A stretch of DNA of 64,000 nucleotides, taken from positions 620,001 through 684,000 of the forward strand of contig NZ_JAFEWF010000001.1 in the NCBI RefSeq assembly GCF_017355835.1, given 5' to 3'. Positions 8,588 through 16,877 of this stretch are shown here, piece by piece; position 1 is the stretch's first letter; each line of letters begins with the position of its first letter. Origin of the DNA: Desertivirga brevis. GTDB lineage: Bacteria > Bacteroidota > Bacteroidia > Sphingobacteriales > Sphingobacteriaceae. A model generated the notes under the pieces. The model saw only the letters and a program-made list of their open reading frames with translations. It was not told the DNA's origin and did not search any database. The translations under genes were made by a program, and so were the position numbers.

Positions 8588-11227
8588 CTAGCCGAACTTC
8601 CTAACCCTTAATATGAAAGACATTAAAAAATATCTTCCCAGCCTGTTACTACGACTGTCAATAATCTCATCACCAAACACATCCCTGCTAATACCAGTAT
8701 TTTCATTGAATAAATCAAAAGCATAGAATCTTAATGCTCCGGCATTTCCCTTCAGAAAACGGTATTCTGTATACAAGTTAAGAATGGATGGATTTGGATT
8801 GCCGGAACTGAATCCTTTGTTTATCGTTTTATTGACCGAATATCCCAACGTTAGGTCTTTGAAGAAATAATTTCTTCCCTCTATGCTGAAGTTATAGCGG
8901 TTTGTTGTCCTATCATCTAGGTTTGGTAAAGAATACTCGGTAGTGTTAAAGGAATAATTAGTATTGAACTCAGTATCCATTATATCTTTCAAATCAAGCC
9001 TGAACTTAATACCCTGATCGGCTACATAATTTTTTGCAATATTCTTTAGCCCGTTATTGAAGCCCACATTATTACTAAAATTCCCTCCACCGTAAAATGT
9101 GACTGTATACTTTCTCTCGGCGAATGGAATTGCATAAGAGTAATGTCCGCGTAGAGAGTAAAATCCATCAGTATTTACATAGGTGGTATTTTGTCTTAAG
9201 GTAATTGGATTGAAAGTACGCGTATTTACAATCTTGTTGTCTACCTGGTTGTAATTAAAATTTGCAAAGAACATGTTTCCCTTTTTCCAATCCGACTGAT
9301 TGTACTCAACGTTCACAGAATGGTTAAATTCCGGATCCAGGTCTTTATTACCGACAACTATATTATTTCGGTTAGTACTGTCAACAATGGGCTGCAATTG
9401 ATTGAAGCTAGGCTGACTGCTGCGGCCGAAGTAGTTCGCTGTTAATGATTTTTGTTTAGTGAACTTATAGACAAAGCGGCCAGAAGGGATCCAGTTAAAT
9501 GTCTCTTTGGATGTTCTGATTTTACGGGTCAAGTCATTCCCTTTTAAAGATACAGGTTGGGCATTTACTCCAATAGAGTAATTGTATTTCTGTTGCACAT
9601 GCCGCAGGTTTAACCCTGCCCTGTTGGTAATAAACTGATAATTGTAGTTATTACTTTGGTCAGTGTTGAAGACTTTTTCATCCGTTGCCGGATTAATATC
9701 GCTCAAATCCCGTCCGTTCTTTGTGTTGGAATAATTATAAAAATACCTGAAATCCAAAAAGGTAGCTTTAGAAAGAGGTTCTGAATAGGTTAGGTTCGCA
9801 TTGATCCTGAAATTATCATTGAAATTTTCAATAAATTGATACTGCTTTGCAAAACTCACTATTCCTAAGGAATCCTTCACATCATCATTTCTCGAATCCC
9901 TGTCATTATCGCCTTTGTTATATGCAGCGCTTGCCCAAATACTAATATTGCGTCCGGGTTTAAGAAACTTATGATTAAAAAAGAAGTTCGATCCGAAGTT
10001 CCTTGAGAACGAGTTAGCGGCCTGATTAAATGTTCTTCTAATACTAATAGTGTCCTTATTATTGATCGTATTATTATCTCCTCCACTCGAATTGTCACCA
10101 TTATTAAAACTGATAAATGGAGAAACTTTAAGATAGTTTAGTGTATCAAACTTCAATTCGATGTTACCTGAGAAGTCATGATTTCTATTGATAGTGTTAT
10201 TATTGTTACTTGCATCTACAATTCTGGTGAATCCACTATAAAAAGTTTGCTGGTAACTCGAAGAAATAGTGTTATTGTCGCTGTTATTAAAACGGTAACT
10301 CCAATCAGCATTAATCTTCTTGCCCCATTCATTCTTATAGTTTAATCCGAGGCTCCTGTTATTCGTTATCCCATTTCCGTTTCCGCCTCTGATATTGGTA
10401 TTGTTCAATGAAAGATCATAAGAGATCTGTCTCTCCCCTTTAAACGCATTTCCCCGGACACTTGCGATGTACCTTCCCTCATTACCCATTCCGCCGGTAC
10501 CTCTGGCGAAGTATCCTTTCTTTTTATCAGGCTGAATATTGATATTTAAGATCTTCTCAGGTTCATCTGCTTTAATCCCCGTAACTTTAGCCTGGTCTCC
10601 ATAGTCATCAATTACCTGCAGGCTTTGAACAATATCGGCAGGAAGGTTTTGAATAGCAGTAGCAACGTCTGACCCAAAAAAGTCTTTTCCATTTACCCTT
10701 ATTTTGGTAATTGGTTTTCCTTGTGCTGTTACTTTTCCGTCTTTATCGACAGTAAGTCCAGGAAGTTTCTTAATTACTTCTTCAACAGCATCTCCATCCC
10801 TAACCTTATACGCTTTTGCGTCAAATTGAACAGTATCTTCTTTGATCCTTACTGGAGGAGTTCCGGATATAACAACTTCACGAAGGGTATTTGAATTTTC
10901 TTTCAACTTAATAGTTGGGATAATCATTACCTTTTCACCTTTGGTATTGCTATATGACCTGATAGTATTTTTAAAACCAATGTAAGCTGCCTTTAACTGG
11001 AAGCTAGCGAATTTTACATTGTTCAATAAAAAACCGCCGTTAAGGTCGGTAGAGGTCGACAAGCTGTCTTTTCCATTAATAAGGCGAATAATTGCTCCCG
11101 GTAAAGAGTTTCCTGCCGTATCCTGTACAACACCTTTAACAGAGTAACTGGACTGTGCAAAGGTTGAGGCCGAAAGAAAAAGCAATAGAAATACCGAAAA
11201 CTGAAATTTTAGTACAGTCTTTTTCAT
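8588..11227 (-). CDS. outer-membrane beta-barrel protein, TonB-receptor type
   Basis: The 879-residue product has a signal peptide ending at SASTFAQ (residue about 25), a carboxypeptidase-regulatory-like domain (about 28-115: YSVKGVVQDTAGNSLPGA), a plug-like domain (about 117-215: LREVVISGTPPVR, ITKIRVNGKDFFG) and a barrel of about 660 residues dense in alternating aromatic strands. The C-terminus, FILRVRKFG, fits an outer-membrane strand. This matches the OMP_b-brl_3 family of Bacteroidota. The substrate is unknown: no SusD partner or hydrolase adjoins it, so it is not part of a visible PUL. Confidence 0.9.
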   Translation of the reverse strand: MKKTVLKFQFSVFLLLFLSASTFAQSSYSVKGVVQDTAGNSLPGAIIRLINGKDSLSTSTDLNGGFLLNNVKFASFQLKAAYIGFKNTIRSYSNTKGEKVMIIPTIKLKENSNTLREVVISGTPPVRIKEDTVQFDAKAYKVRDGDAVEEVIKKLPGLTVDKDGKVTAQGKPITKIRVNGKDFFGSDVATAIQNLPADIVQSLQVIDDYGDQAKVTGIKADEPEKILNINIQPDKKKGYFARGTGGMGNEGRYIASVRGNAFKGERQISYDLSLNNTNIRGGNGNGITNNRSLGLNYKNEWGKKINADWSYRFNNSDNNTISSSYQQTFYSGFTRIVDASNNNNTINRNHDFSGNIELKFDTLNYLKVSPFISFNNGDNSSGGDNNTINNKDTISIRRTFNQAANSFSRNFGSNFFFNHKFLKPGRNISIWASAAYNKGDNDRDSRNDDVKDSLGIVSFAKQYQFIENFNDNFRINANLTYSEPLSKATFLDFRYFYNYSNTKNGRDLSDINPATDEKVFNTDQSNNYNYQFITNRAGLNLRHVQQKYNYSIGVNAQPVSLKGNDLTRKIRTSKETFNWIPSGRFVYKFTKQKSLTANYFGRSSQPSFNQLQPIVDSTNRNNIVVGNKDLDPEFNHSVNVEYNQSDWKKGNMFFANFNYNQVDNKIVNTRTFNPITLRQNTTYVNTDGFYSLRGHYSYAIPFAERKYTVTFYGGGNFSNNVGFNNGLKNIAKNYVADQGIKFRLDLKDIMDTEFNTNYSFNTTEYSLPNLDDRTTNRYNFSIEGRNYFFKDLTLGYSVNKTINKGFSSGNPNPSILNLYTEYRFLKGNAGALRFYAFDLFNENTGISRDVFGDEIIDSRSNRLGRYFLMSFILRVRKFG

Positions 11228-11588
11228 TGAAAGCTAGTTATGAGGCGTTGAAAGATATCTCGTGAGCAAGACTTAAGTTTTGCGTCTATTGTGTGTGTGT
11301 TTAGCACAAGATAATTTCACTCTGAGGCAAAACTACAATTATGCTTTTATTTTAATTAGCCAGTAATCATGATGTTACATTTCTGACTATTTAACTACTT
11401 CCATTCACCCGCATCCTGAACCTTCTGTAAATCTACACTGTTCTGCTTCAGTTGCGTCCGCTCTTACTGATTAAAGTAATATTGCATTGTATGTTTTCTT
11501 AACATCGTAGGCAATTGCAAAATATCAAAACAATTTTTTTAAACATTTTGATACTTAACGCTTTATATTAATAGCAAAACGTTTAGTC
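11228..11588. other. 361-base intergenic region
   Basis: Lies between the divergent barrel gene and the 99-residue gene. It contains a (TG)n microsatellite at 11290-11300. No promoter match, open frame or structured RNA was convincing. Confidence 0.5.
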
Positions 11589-11888
11589 ATGGAATTAAGC
11601 TACACACCGGTTGAATGGGTCTATAGGGAAGTAATTGAGGAAGAGATAACCAAACAAACATCCGGCAAAATCTTCTATTTCTGCGATGACAGTTCCGTTT
11701 GCTCAGAAAATGGTTATATAGAAAAACTTGAAGACGCGCCTAAGGGACTTTTTATTACGATGAATTCAGGAGCACAAGTCAGGGTAGATCGCATTATAAC
11801 CTTATTTGGTAAGCCAGGAGCTGCCTACACTGCTTATGATGCTTTTGCAAATGCTTGTCTTGATTGCAACGGCGGATATGACTTGTAA
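11589..11888 (+). CDS. hypothetical protein (99 aa)
   Basis: I do not recognise this protein. It is 99 residues, soluble and acidic, with five cysteines (FCDDSSVC and ANACLDC) that could bind metal or be redox active. A central segment, LFITMNSGAQVRVDRIITLFGKPGAAYTAYD, looks like an SH3-like or small beta barrel. There is no signal peptide. It is followed by a GNAT gene on the same strand after 145 nt. Function unknown. Confidence 0.7.
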   Translation: MELSYTPVEWVYREVIEEEITKQTSGKIFYFCDDSSVCSENGYIEKLEDAPKGLFITMNSGAQVRVDRIITLFGKPGAAYTAYDAFANACLDCNGGYDL

Positions 11889-12033
11889 AAACCAGGAAAA
11901 GATTCAAAAACACTGAACAAAGACATGGTTTTAATATAAAACTATCAAGAAAACAACATTTTACTTAGAATTAACGTGCATTTTATAGTTTTTTTTATGT
12001 ACTTTAGTACAAACAAGAACAAAAAAAACTAAG

Positions 12034-12537
12034 ATGATTGAAGAAAAGGTGAATTTTAAAAAAAACACCCAGACCGAACTAGAAACAACAACTGAATTCT
12101 ATCGAACAAACGGAGAAGACACAAAATTTAAAGATCTGATAAACGAACTCGATGAGAACCTTCAGGCTATTTATAGCAACGAGGGATACAAATTCGATAT
12201 AGATTTATCAGTAACAGGACTTGACACAGTTGTATTAGCTGCAATTGGAGGAATAACCATTGGAGGAGGTTGCTTTAAGGTGATTGATCAAAAAACGGCA
12301 GAAGTTAAGCGGGTGTTCGTAAGTCCCTATTTCCGGGGTCTAAACGTTGGTTCGGGAATTATGCAAGAAATAATTGATTGGGCAAAGGAACTGCACTTTA
12401 AGGAGCTGGTCTTGGAAACCGGGGAGTTGCAGCATCAGGCTCTTCAACTATTTAAAAAGTACGGCTTTGAAAAAATAAATAATTTTGGACCCTACATCGG
12501 AGTAAAAGGCAGCATATGCATGGGTAGACGCCTTTAA
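12034..12537 (+). CDS. GNAT family N-acetyltransferase
   Basis: A 167-residue protein with the GNAT fold in its C-terminal 90 residues. The acetyl-CoA loop appears as VSPYFRGLNVGSGIMQEII, followed by LVLETGELQHQALQLFKKYGFEKI. The N-terminal 40 residues are polar and do not belong to the fold. The substrate cannot be deduced. A thi-box-like segment lies directly after the stop codon on the opposite strand. Confidence 0.85.
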   Translation: MIEEKVNFKKNTQTELETTTEFYRTNGEDTKFKDLINELDENLQAIYSNEGYKFDIDLSVTGLDTVVLAAIGGITIGGGCFKVIDQKTAEVKRVFVSPYFRGLNVGSGIMQEIIDWAKELHFKELVLETGELQHQALQLFKKYGFEKINNFGPYIGVKGSICMGRRL

Positions 12538-12711
12538 CTTCCTACCTATATCACCTGGATCAGGTTTACCATGCCAGACCCAGGTGAAAATCTGCCACTA
12601 AGCCATCTGAAAAAATTGTAATACTGGGTTAAAACACAACCAAAACCTTCCCAACTATTAGGATTGTTCAGTACAGGCATGTAAATTGCTTTATCTTATC
12701 TACTGAAAAAC

Positions 12712-13080
12712 ATGAGCGCGAGAATTTTAATTGTAGCCGAAGATTTGGCGATGAGGGAGTCGCTGGATCTATTCCTGACCTTCGAAGGTTACGAAACCTT
12801 TACCTGTACAAGATATTCAGATATCCACAATTTCATACATAATTTTACACCTAACCTAATTCTGCTACACATTTCCAATTGGAGATTACGTAACCGGGAA
12901 ACGTTAGAACATTTAAAACTAAGTACTTATCAAAAATCGGTACCTATAATTCTTGTTTCTGATATGGATTCTAACAAGGAGCGCGTTCTGAATCATCTGA
13001 TTGTAACACCTTTTGATGAGAAGAAGATCCTTGACAAAATCCACGTGCAGTTAGCCAAACAAGGTTTTGTTGAAGGCTGA
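12712..13080 (+). CDS. degenerate response-regulator receiver protein
   Basis: A 122-residue stand-alone receiver-like fold (ILIVAEDLAMRESLDLFLTFEGYETF, PNLILLHISNW, VPIILVSDMDSNKE, VTPFDEKKILDKI). The phosphoacceptor aspartate of strand 3 is replaced by histidine (LILLHIS for LILLDIN), and the lysine of the KPF motif is threonine (VTPF). The acidic pair at the first strand is partly kept (AED). It therefore cannot be phosphorylated in the normal way and is likely a pseudo-receiver acting through protein contacts. No kinase gene is adjacent. Confidence 0.75.
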   Translation: MSARILIVAEDLAMRESLDLFLTFEGYETFTCTRYSDIHNFIHNFTPNLILLHISNWRLRNRETLEHLKLSTYQKSVPIILVSDMDSNKERVLNHLIVTPFDEKKILDKIHVQLAKQGFVEG

Positions 13081-13127
13081 TAAAACGCTGAAATCCTCTT
13101 TCCTCTCATTAACTTTGTTTGTAATAT

Positions 13128-13135
13128 TACCTTTG
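13128..13135 (+). promoter_or_regulatory. candidate -7 element of the EamA gene
   Basis: TACCTTTG matches TAnnTTTG exactly, 42 nt before the ATG at 13177. A TTTG at 13114-13117 is too close to act as the -33 element. Confidence 0.4.
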
Positions 13136-13176
13136 CCTTAAATCGGTTGTCCGGTTAATGATATGGGTAATCTTAA

Positions 13177-14085
13177 ATGAACAACAAGCAACCTTTAACA
13201 CTTACAGGATTTCTGATCGCTTTTGTTGGAGCTGTTTTATTTTCAACGAAAGCGATCATGGTAAAACTTGCCTTTAATCTAAAAGTGGATCCCTTATCAC
13301 TCCTTACATTGAGAATGGTATTTTCACTACCATTTTATGCGGTGGCAGCATTTCTCATTAATAAGCAGGAATCTAATGTAAAAATGAGCAGTAAACAATG
13401 GTGCTTACTGGTGATCCTTGGAATTTTTGGTTATTACCTTAGCAGTCTCCTTGATTTTGTGGGACTGCAATATATTTCGGCAGGACTTGAACGCCTTATT
13501 CTATTCCTCTATCCTACCTTTATCGTTCTTATAAATAGCCTTTTCTTCAAACAGAAGATAAATCAGAATCAAAAACTGGCCCTTTTGCTCACCTATATAG
13601 GAGTATGCTTTGCTTATGTTGCTGAATTAAAAGTGGATACGGGTAATCCAAACTTTCTTTGGGGAAGCTTTTTGATTTTCCTTTGCTCTGTTACTTATTC
13701 AATTTATATTGTAGGAAGTGGCCGTATCATCCCTCAAATAGGAGCACCCAAATTTACAGCCTACGCGATGATAGCAGCAACTGCGGGAATTTTCATCCAT
13801 TATCTATTACGGGGTAACTTCGCCATGCCACAAGAATTTAGTAGCATTTTATGGTATGGTTTAGGTTTGGGACTTATTGCTACAGTTATTCCCTCTTTTA
13901 TGCTTTCGGCCGCCATTAACAGGATCGGTTCTAACAATGTAGCCATCATTTCCAGCATCGGACCGGTTTCTACTATAGTACAGGCACACTTCTTTTTGGG
14001 AGAAAAGTTTTTGACCGAACAAGCAATTGGAACTACCCTGGTTGTTGTAGGAGTGCTTCTGTTAAGCTTAAAAAATACTAAATGA
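13177..14085 (+). CDS. EamA/DMT family transporter
   Basis: A 302-residue inner-membrane protein with about ten hydrophobic helices arranged as two EamA repeats (roughly 8-142 and 152-298). The first repeat begins TGFLIAFVGAVLFSTKAIMVK. The second ends in the typical GTTLVVVGVLLLSLKN. DMT family members export or import small metabolites; the substrate is not predictable. A -7 element lies upstream at 13128-13135. It is convergent with the PRC-barrel gene. Confidence 0.9.
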   Translation: MNNKQPLTLTGFLIAFVGAVLFSTKAIMVKLAFNLKVDPLSLLTLRMVFSLPFYAVAAFLINKQESNVKMSSKQWCLLVILGIFGYYLSSLLDFVGLQYISAGLERLILFLYPTFIVLINSLFFKQKINQNQKLALLLTYIGVCFAYVAELKVDTGNPNFLWGSFLIFLCSVTYSIYIVGSGRIIPQIGAPKFTAYAMIAATAGIFIHYLLRGNFAMPQEFSSILWYGLGLGLIATVIPSFMLSAAINRIGSNNVAIISSIGPVSTIVQAHFFLGEKFLTEQAIGTTLVVVGVLLLSLKNTK

Positions 14086-14095
14086 ACTGTGGTAT

Positions 14096-14125
14096 AAAAA
14101 AGGGGCAAGCTTTGACTGATGCCCC
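14096..14125 (-). terminator. intrinsic terminator of the PRC-barrel gene
   Basis: On the minus strand, GGGGCA-loop-TGCCCC (14102-14125) is followed by six T (complement of 14096-14101), just after the stop codon at 14133. Confidence 0.8.
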
Positions 14126-14132
14126 ATGGTTC

Positions 14133-14909
14133 TTAATGTAAGTTGCCGCCCAGGCTGTTGCCGGTGTATGAAGTTTCATATCGTGTGATAAAATCCTCCT
14201 TATCAAGTTGATCATAGTCAAAGACCGGTGCATTCTTAAGAGAGGACGTTGTCTTTAAATAGTTAACAGACATGCTCTCCCATTCTATCCTGTCGACAAA
14301 TTTAGTAGGAGCAAGAAGCTTATCTCCGGAATACCAACTGCCTGCCTCTACGATCATATATGGGATACTCCAATCACTATCATTTAACAAGAAATCATGA
14401 AGCTCACCAATCTGATCCTCTGATGTCCTTATTCTGAAGTCAACCAATTGCCGGAAGCTTCTAAGATGCCTAGGACTTGCCTCCGGAGTTTCATCATTAT
14501 TTGTTTCCATGGCTATTCTCTCCTCGAAAGGAATGTCGGGGGCAATTACACCTCCTACCATCCCGGTTGTAAGGAAACTTATACCTCCACGGTCCCATGG
14601 CCATCGATAATGACTATGCAAGTCGGCCTCCTGCTCCCTGGTAACTGGTTTTTCCGTATCTATATCAGGACTATGTTTCACCTGATCCTGAGTAAGATCA
14701 ACGGGAAAAGTTTGATTATTCCAATCCGGGGCATGTAGAGCAGAAGTTGATATAAGAACCTTTCTCCCCATCAACCAATTTCCGGTTTCTACTACTAAAT
14801 ATCGTAGTGTCCAGGTCTGATCATCGAAATAAAAGTCTTTAACTTTACCAATTTCGCCGTCTGTAGCCCTTATGGAGAAATTTCGTAAGCTAAGAATACT
14901 ACGTAACAT
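14133..14909 (-). CDS. tandem PRC-barrel domain protein
   Basis: A frame starts at 14927, but an AGGAGG sits 5 nt before the ATG at 14909, giving MLRSILSLRNFSIRATDGE; I use that start, 258 residues. Two PRC-barrel modules are visible: about residues 5-75 (IRATDGEIGKVKDFYFD, YLVVETGNWLMGRKVLI) and about 150-225 (RTSEDQIGELHDFLLND, YMIVEAGSWYSGDKLLA). PRC barrels are small beta folds found in photosynthetic reaction centres, RimM and soluble stress proteins. No catalytic residues are known. It lies next to a 33-residue membrane peptide and DUF3072, suggesting a stress-related group. Confidence 0.85.
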   Translation of the reverse strand: MLRSILSLRNFSIRATDGEIGKVKDFYFDDQTWTLRYLVVETGNWLMGRKVLISTSALHAPDWNNQTFPVDLTQDQVKHSPDIDTEKPVTREQEADLHSHYRWPWDRGGISFLTTGMVGGVIAPDIPFEERIAMETNNDETPEASPRHLRSFRQLVDFRIRTSEDQIGELHDFLLNDSDWSIPYMIVEAGSWYSGDKLLAPTKFVDRIEWESMSVNYLKTTSSLKNAPVFDYDQLDKEDFITRYETSYTGNSLGGNLH

Positions 14910-15004
14910 CTTTACCTCCTTTTTCATTATAGAACCGTTGTTCCCAGGGAATAGTTTTAATGATTATTGCACCGGGTTAATGAGGAGGCGAAGGCTCAGT
15001 AAAC

Positions 15005-15106
15005 CTAGTAAGCTCTACCGGTTTTAATAAAATGGATTACAAAGCAAATTGCAAAAAGAAAATACAGAATTAATAAAGCTCCTGAAAAGTTTGTCTTGGT
15101 TTTCAT
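15005..15106 (-). CDS. 33-residue single-span membrane peptide
   Basis: A short frame, too short for most gene finders. ATG at 15104-15106 is preceded by AAAAAAGGAG with a 6-nt spacer, an unusually good ribosome binding site. The product starts MKTKTNFSGA, then a hydrophobic helix of about 17 residues (LLILYFLFAICFVIHFI) and a KTGRAY tail. It lies about 95 nt upstream of the PRC-barrel gene on the same strand, and 52 nt downstream of an FNR-like box. The sequence supports translation; no homologue is claimed. Confidence 0.55.
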   Translation of the reverse strand: MKTKTNFSGALLILYFLFAICFVIHFIKTGRAY

Positions 15107-15158
15107 AACAACTCCTTTTTTGATAATACTAAATTACCGATCACCCCCCTTTCGAACT

Positions 15159-15172
15159 TTGACATACATCAC
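15159..15172. promoter_or_regulatory. FNR/CRP-like box
   Basis: TTGAC-ATAC-ATCAC matches TTGAT-N4-ATCAA at eight of ten fixed positions. It is 53 nt before the 33-residue peptide and 130 nt before DUF3072, between divergent genes. Function inferred. Confidence 0.35.
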
Positions 15173-15302
15173 ACTTAGCGGAGATTTGCATCAAGGAAGT
15201 GTGCAGATAACCTAAAACTTTTGGTATCCTACACCTGATTGAAATATGAAGAGGCAAACAATTGATCATTGAGGTAGTTATTTCTGAAAAACATATTTGA
15301 AG

Positions 15303-15524
15303 ATGGAAGAGAATAAAAATCAGAAAAACTCGAATGCTATTAAAAATCCCGACGAATGGACAACGGGTGACGAACCTTTGACAGGAGCGCAGGAATCCTA
15401 TTTGAAAACACTAGCAGCAGAGGCTGGTGAAGAGCTTGATGAAAACCTCACAAAGGCTGAGGCATCTAAAAAAATAGATGAACTACAACACAAAACAGGA
15501 AGAGGACTGGACAAGGAGGATTAA
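15303..15524 (+). CDS. DUF3072 domain protein
   Basis: A TTG two codons upstream is possible, but the ATG at 15303 is the natural start, giving 73 residues. The DUF3072 signature is clear: NPDEWTTGDEPLTGAQESYL, LAAEAGEELDENLTKAEAS, KKIDELQHKTGRG. The family is small, acidic, helical and of unknown role, and often sits near stress genes. There is no signal peptide. It is divergent from the 33-residue peptide and PRC-barrel genes. Confidence 0.85.
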   Translation: MEENKNQKNSNAIKNPDEWTTGDEPLTGAQESYLKTLAAEAGEELDENLTKAEASKKIDELQHKTGRGLDKED

Positions 15525-15529
15525 GTAAA

Positions 15530-16339
15530 CTACTTTCCTCCTGCTGGCTTTTGTTTCTTTACGTTAAACCTTGCGTTAACGCCAATGGCGAAGACAAAAT
15601 TATCCTGAGGATATTCAGGATAGGTAAGGTTAAACGAACGGGTAAGTTGCATCTTAAGTTTTATGGGCGACCAGCCCAGCTGTGCCATAAAACCTGGTTC
15701 CCAAACTAAACTTCCTGGATGACCCTCCACAAAAGAAATATTGTCAAGGTCGCTTTTATCAATCTTTTGATCAGTAGAATTCCTGTTCAGGTTTACATTA
15801 ACCATGCTTAACTTTCCTGAAAATGCTATATCAAAAGCTCTGCTTTTGTATCCCAGGCTTGGTTGAACAAATACTTTTGTAAACGAATTTTCTACAGATC
15901 TATACTCACCAAAGCTATTAAACACGTTTCCTCTGCCTATTCCACCATAAACTTCAAACACTCCCTTTCTAAACTTATTGCCTTTATTCAGGGCAGTAAA
16001 GTAACCTAGGCCAGCTTCATAATAAGTGCCTTCTCCCGAATCCTTTTCTTCCTTATAATATCTACTATCCTCAGAATCTGTAGTTCCCTCCTCCCCCGAT
16101 GCGGAGAAAATGCTAGCCATTACCCCCAAATGTTCTCCTAATGCGTAGGCGCCCTGGAATTCGCCCCCTCCATGTTCCCAACCCAAGCTTCCATGAACAT
16201 TAAGACTTACTTCATTTTTCTCAGTCATCAAGGGAGTGAAATTTGAATTTGGAGCGTAGTAGTAGTGATTACAACTACTCGTAAAAAAGGTTATAGCAAC
16301 AAATACGAATGCAATCTTGAACTTCAAAAGTTTACGCAT
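15530..16339 (-). CDS. putative lipid-anchored outer-membrane beta-barrel protein
   Basis: The frame opens at 16441, but the ATG at 16339 gives MRKLLKFKIAFVFVAITFF followed by the lipobox TSSC, a lipoprotein signal peptide; I use it (269 residues). After the cysteine, the mature protein is beta-rich with repeated aromatic strands (VSLNVHGSLGWEHGGGEFQG, YYEAGLGYFTALNKG, FVFAIGVNARFNVKKQ), like small barrel proteins. The combination of a lipobox with a barrel-like body is seen in Bacteroidota. It ends 6 nt after the stop codon of the convergent DUF3072 gene. Function unknown. Confidence 0.75.
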   Translation of the reverse strand: MRKLLKFKIAFVFVAITFFTSSCNHYYYAPNSNFTPLMTEKNEVSLNVHGSLGWEHGGGEFQGAYALGEHLGVMASIFSASGEEGTTDSEDSRYYKEEKDSGEGTYYEAGLGYFTALNKGNKFRKGVFEVYGGIGRGNVFNSFGEYRSVENSFTKVFVQPSLGYKSRAFDIAFSGKLSMVNVNLNRNSTDQKIDKSDLDNISFVEGHPGSLVWEPGFMAQLGWSPIKLKMQLTRSFNLTYPEYPQDNFVFAIGVNARFNVKKQKPAGGK

Positions 16340-16497
16340 TAATCCATCAGAGATGAGATTAGGTCTGAAAACCACCATTGTGATAAGTAAATTTTCTTCT
16401 AATATAATAATTTCCCTTAATGATCTAATTTTTGTTGCCACTTTTAGAGTTGATTGGCATGGTATTTAAAGCTTATTGAAAAATAAACTTTAGATCT

Positions 16498-16704
16498 ATG
16501 AGCAAAAAGAACCACGTTGGGAATGAAGGAGTTGATAACTCTAAGCCCAATCATAAGGGAGAAATTAAACAGAGCCAGCAAAAAGGAGCACCAAGTGTAA
16601 GTAAAAAAGGCTCTGGAAAACATTACAAAGATCACTCTGGAAAAGCGGCAGTAGAAGCAACAGAGCCTGACAACACAACCAAAAAACAACAAAACAGTAT
16701 TTAA
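16498..16704 (+). CDS. small hydrophilic protein (68 aa)
   Basis: A 68-residue, very polar, lysine- and glycine-rich peptide with no hydrophobic core (MSKKNHVGNEGVDNSKPNHK, KKGSGKHYKDHSGKAAVEAT). It is probably disordered and recalls desiccation-type or stress-type hydrophilic peptides; no family is claimed. A 14-bp stem terminator follows directly. An antisense frame (16444-16692) over it is a shadow. Confidence 0.6.
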   Translation: MSKKNHVGNEGVDNSKPNHKGEIKQSQQKGAPSVSKKGSGKHYKDHSGKAAVEATEPDNTTKKQQNSI

Positions 16705-16709
16705 CTCTA

Positions 16710-16750
16710 AAGCTATCTTCTCTTAAAAATTAGAGAAGATAGCTTCTCTT
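16710..16750 (+). terminator. intrinsic terminator
   Basis: A perfect 14-bp stem (16710-16723 / 16732-16745) with an 8-nt loop, then TCTCTT; it follows the stop codon at 16704 by 5 nt. Confidence 0.8.
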
Positions 16751-16822
16751 ACCCTGCTTATAGTTACCAGTACCCCTGCGATTCTTTTTAGCATTATTCT
16801 TCAGACGATCGTCAAAATGCCT

Positions 16823-16830
16823 TACCTTTG
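16823..16830 (+). promoter_or_regulatory. candidate -7 element of the EnvC-like gene
   Basis: TACCTTTG matches TAnnTTTG exactly, 48 nt before the ATG at 16878. No clear -33 TTTG. Confidence 0.4.
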
Positions 16831-16877
16831 CGGCCGTTATCATAACGGTATCCCTTCAATTCTTGCAAAAGACATTA

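Noticed and set aside
16444..16692. Minus-strand frame over the 68-residue hydrophilic gene
   Set aside because: Looks Phe-rich only because it is antisense to a Lys-rich gene; the terminator fits the plus strand.
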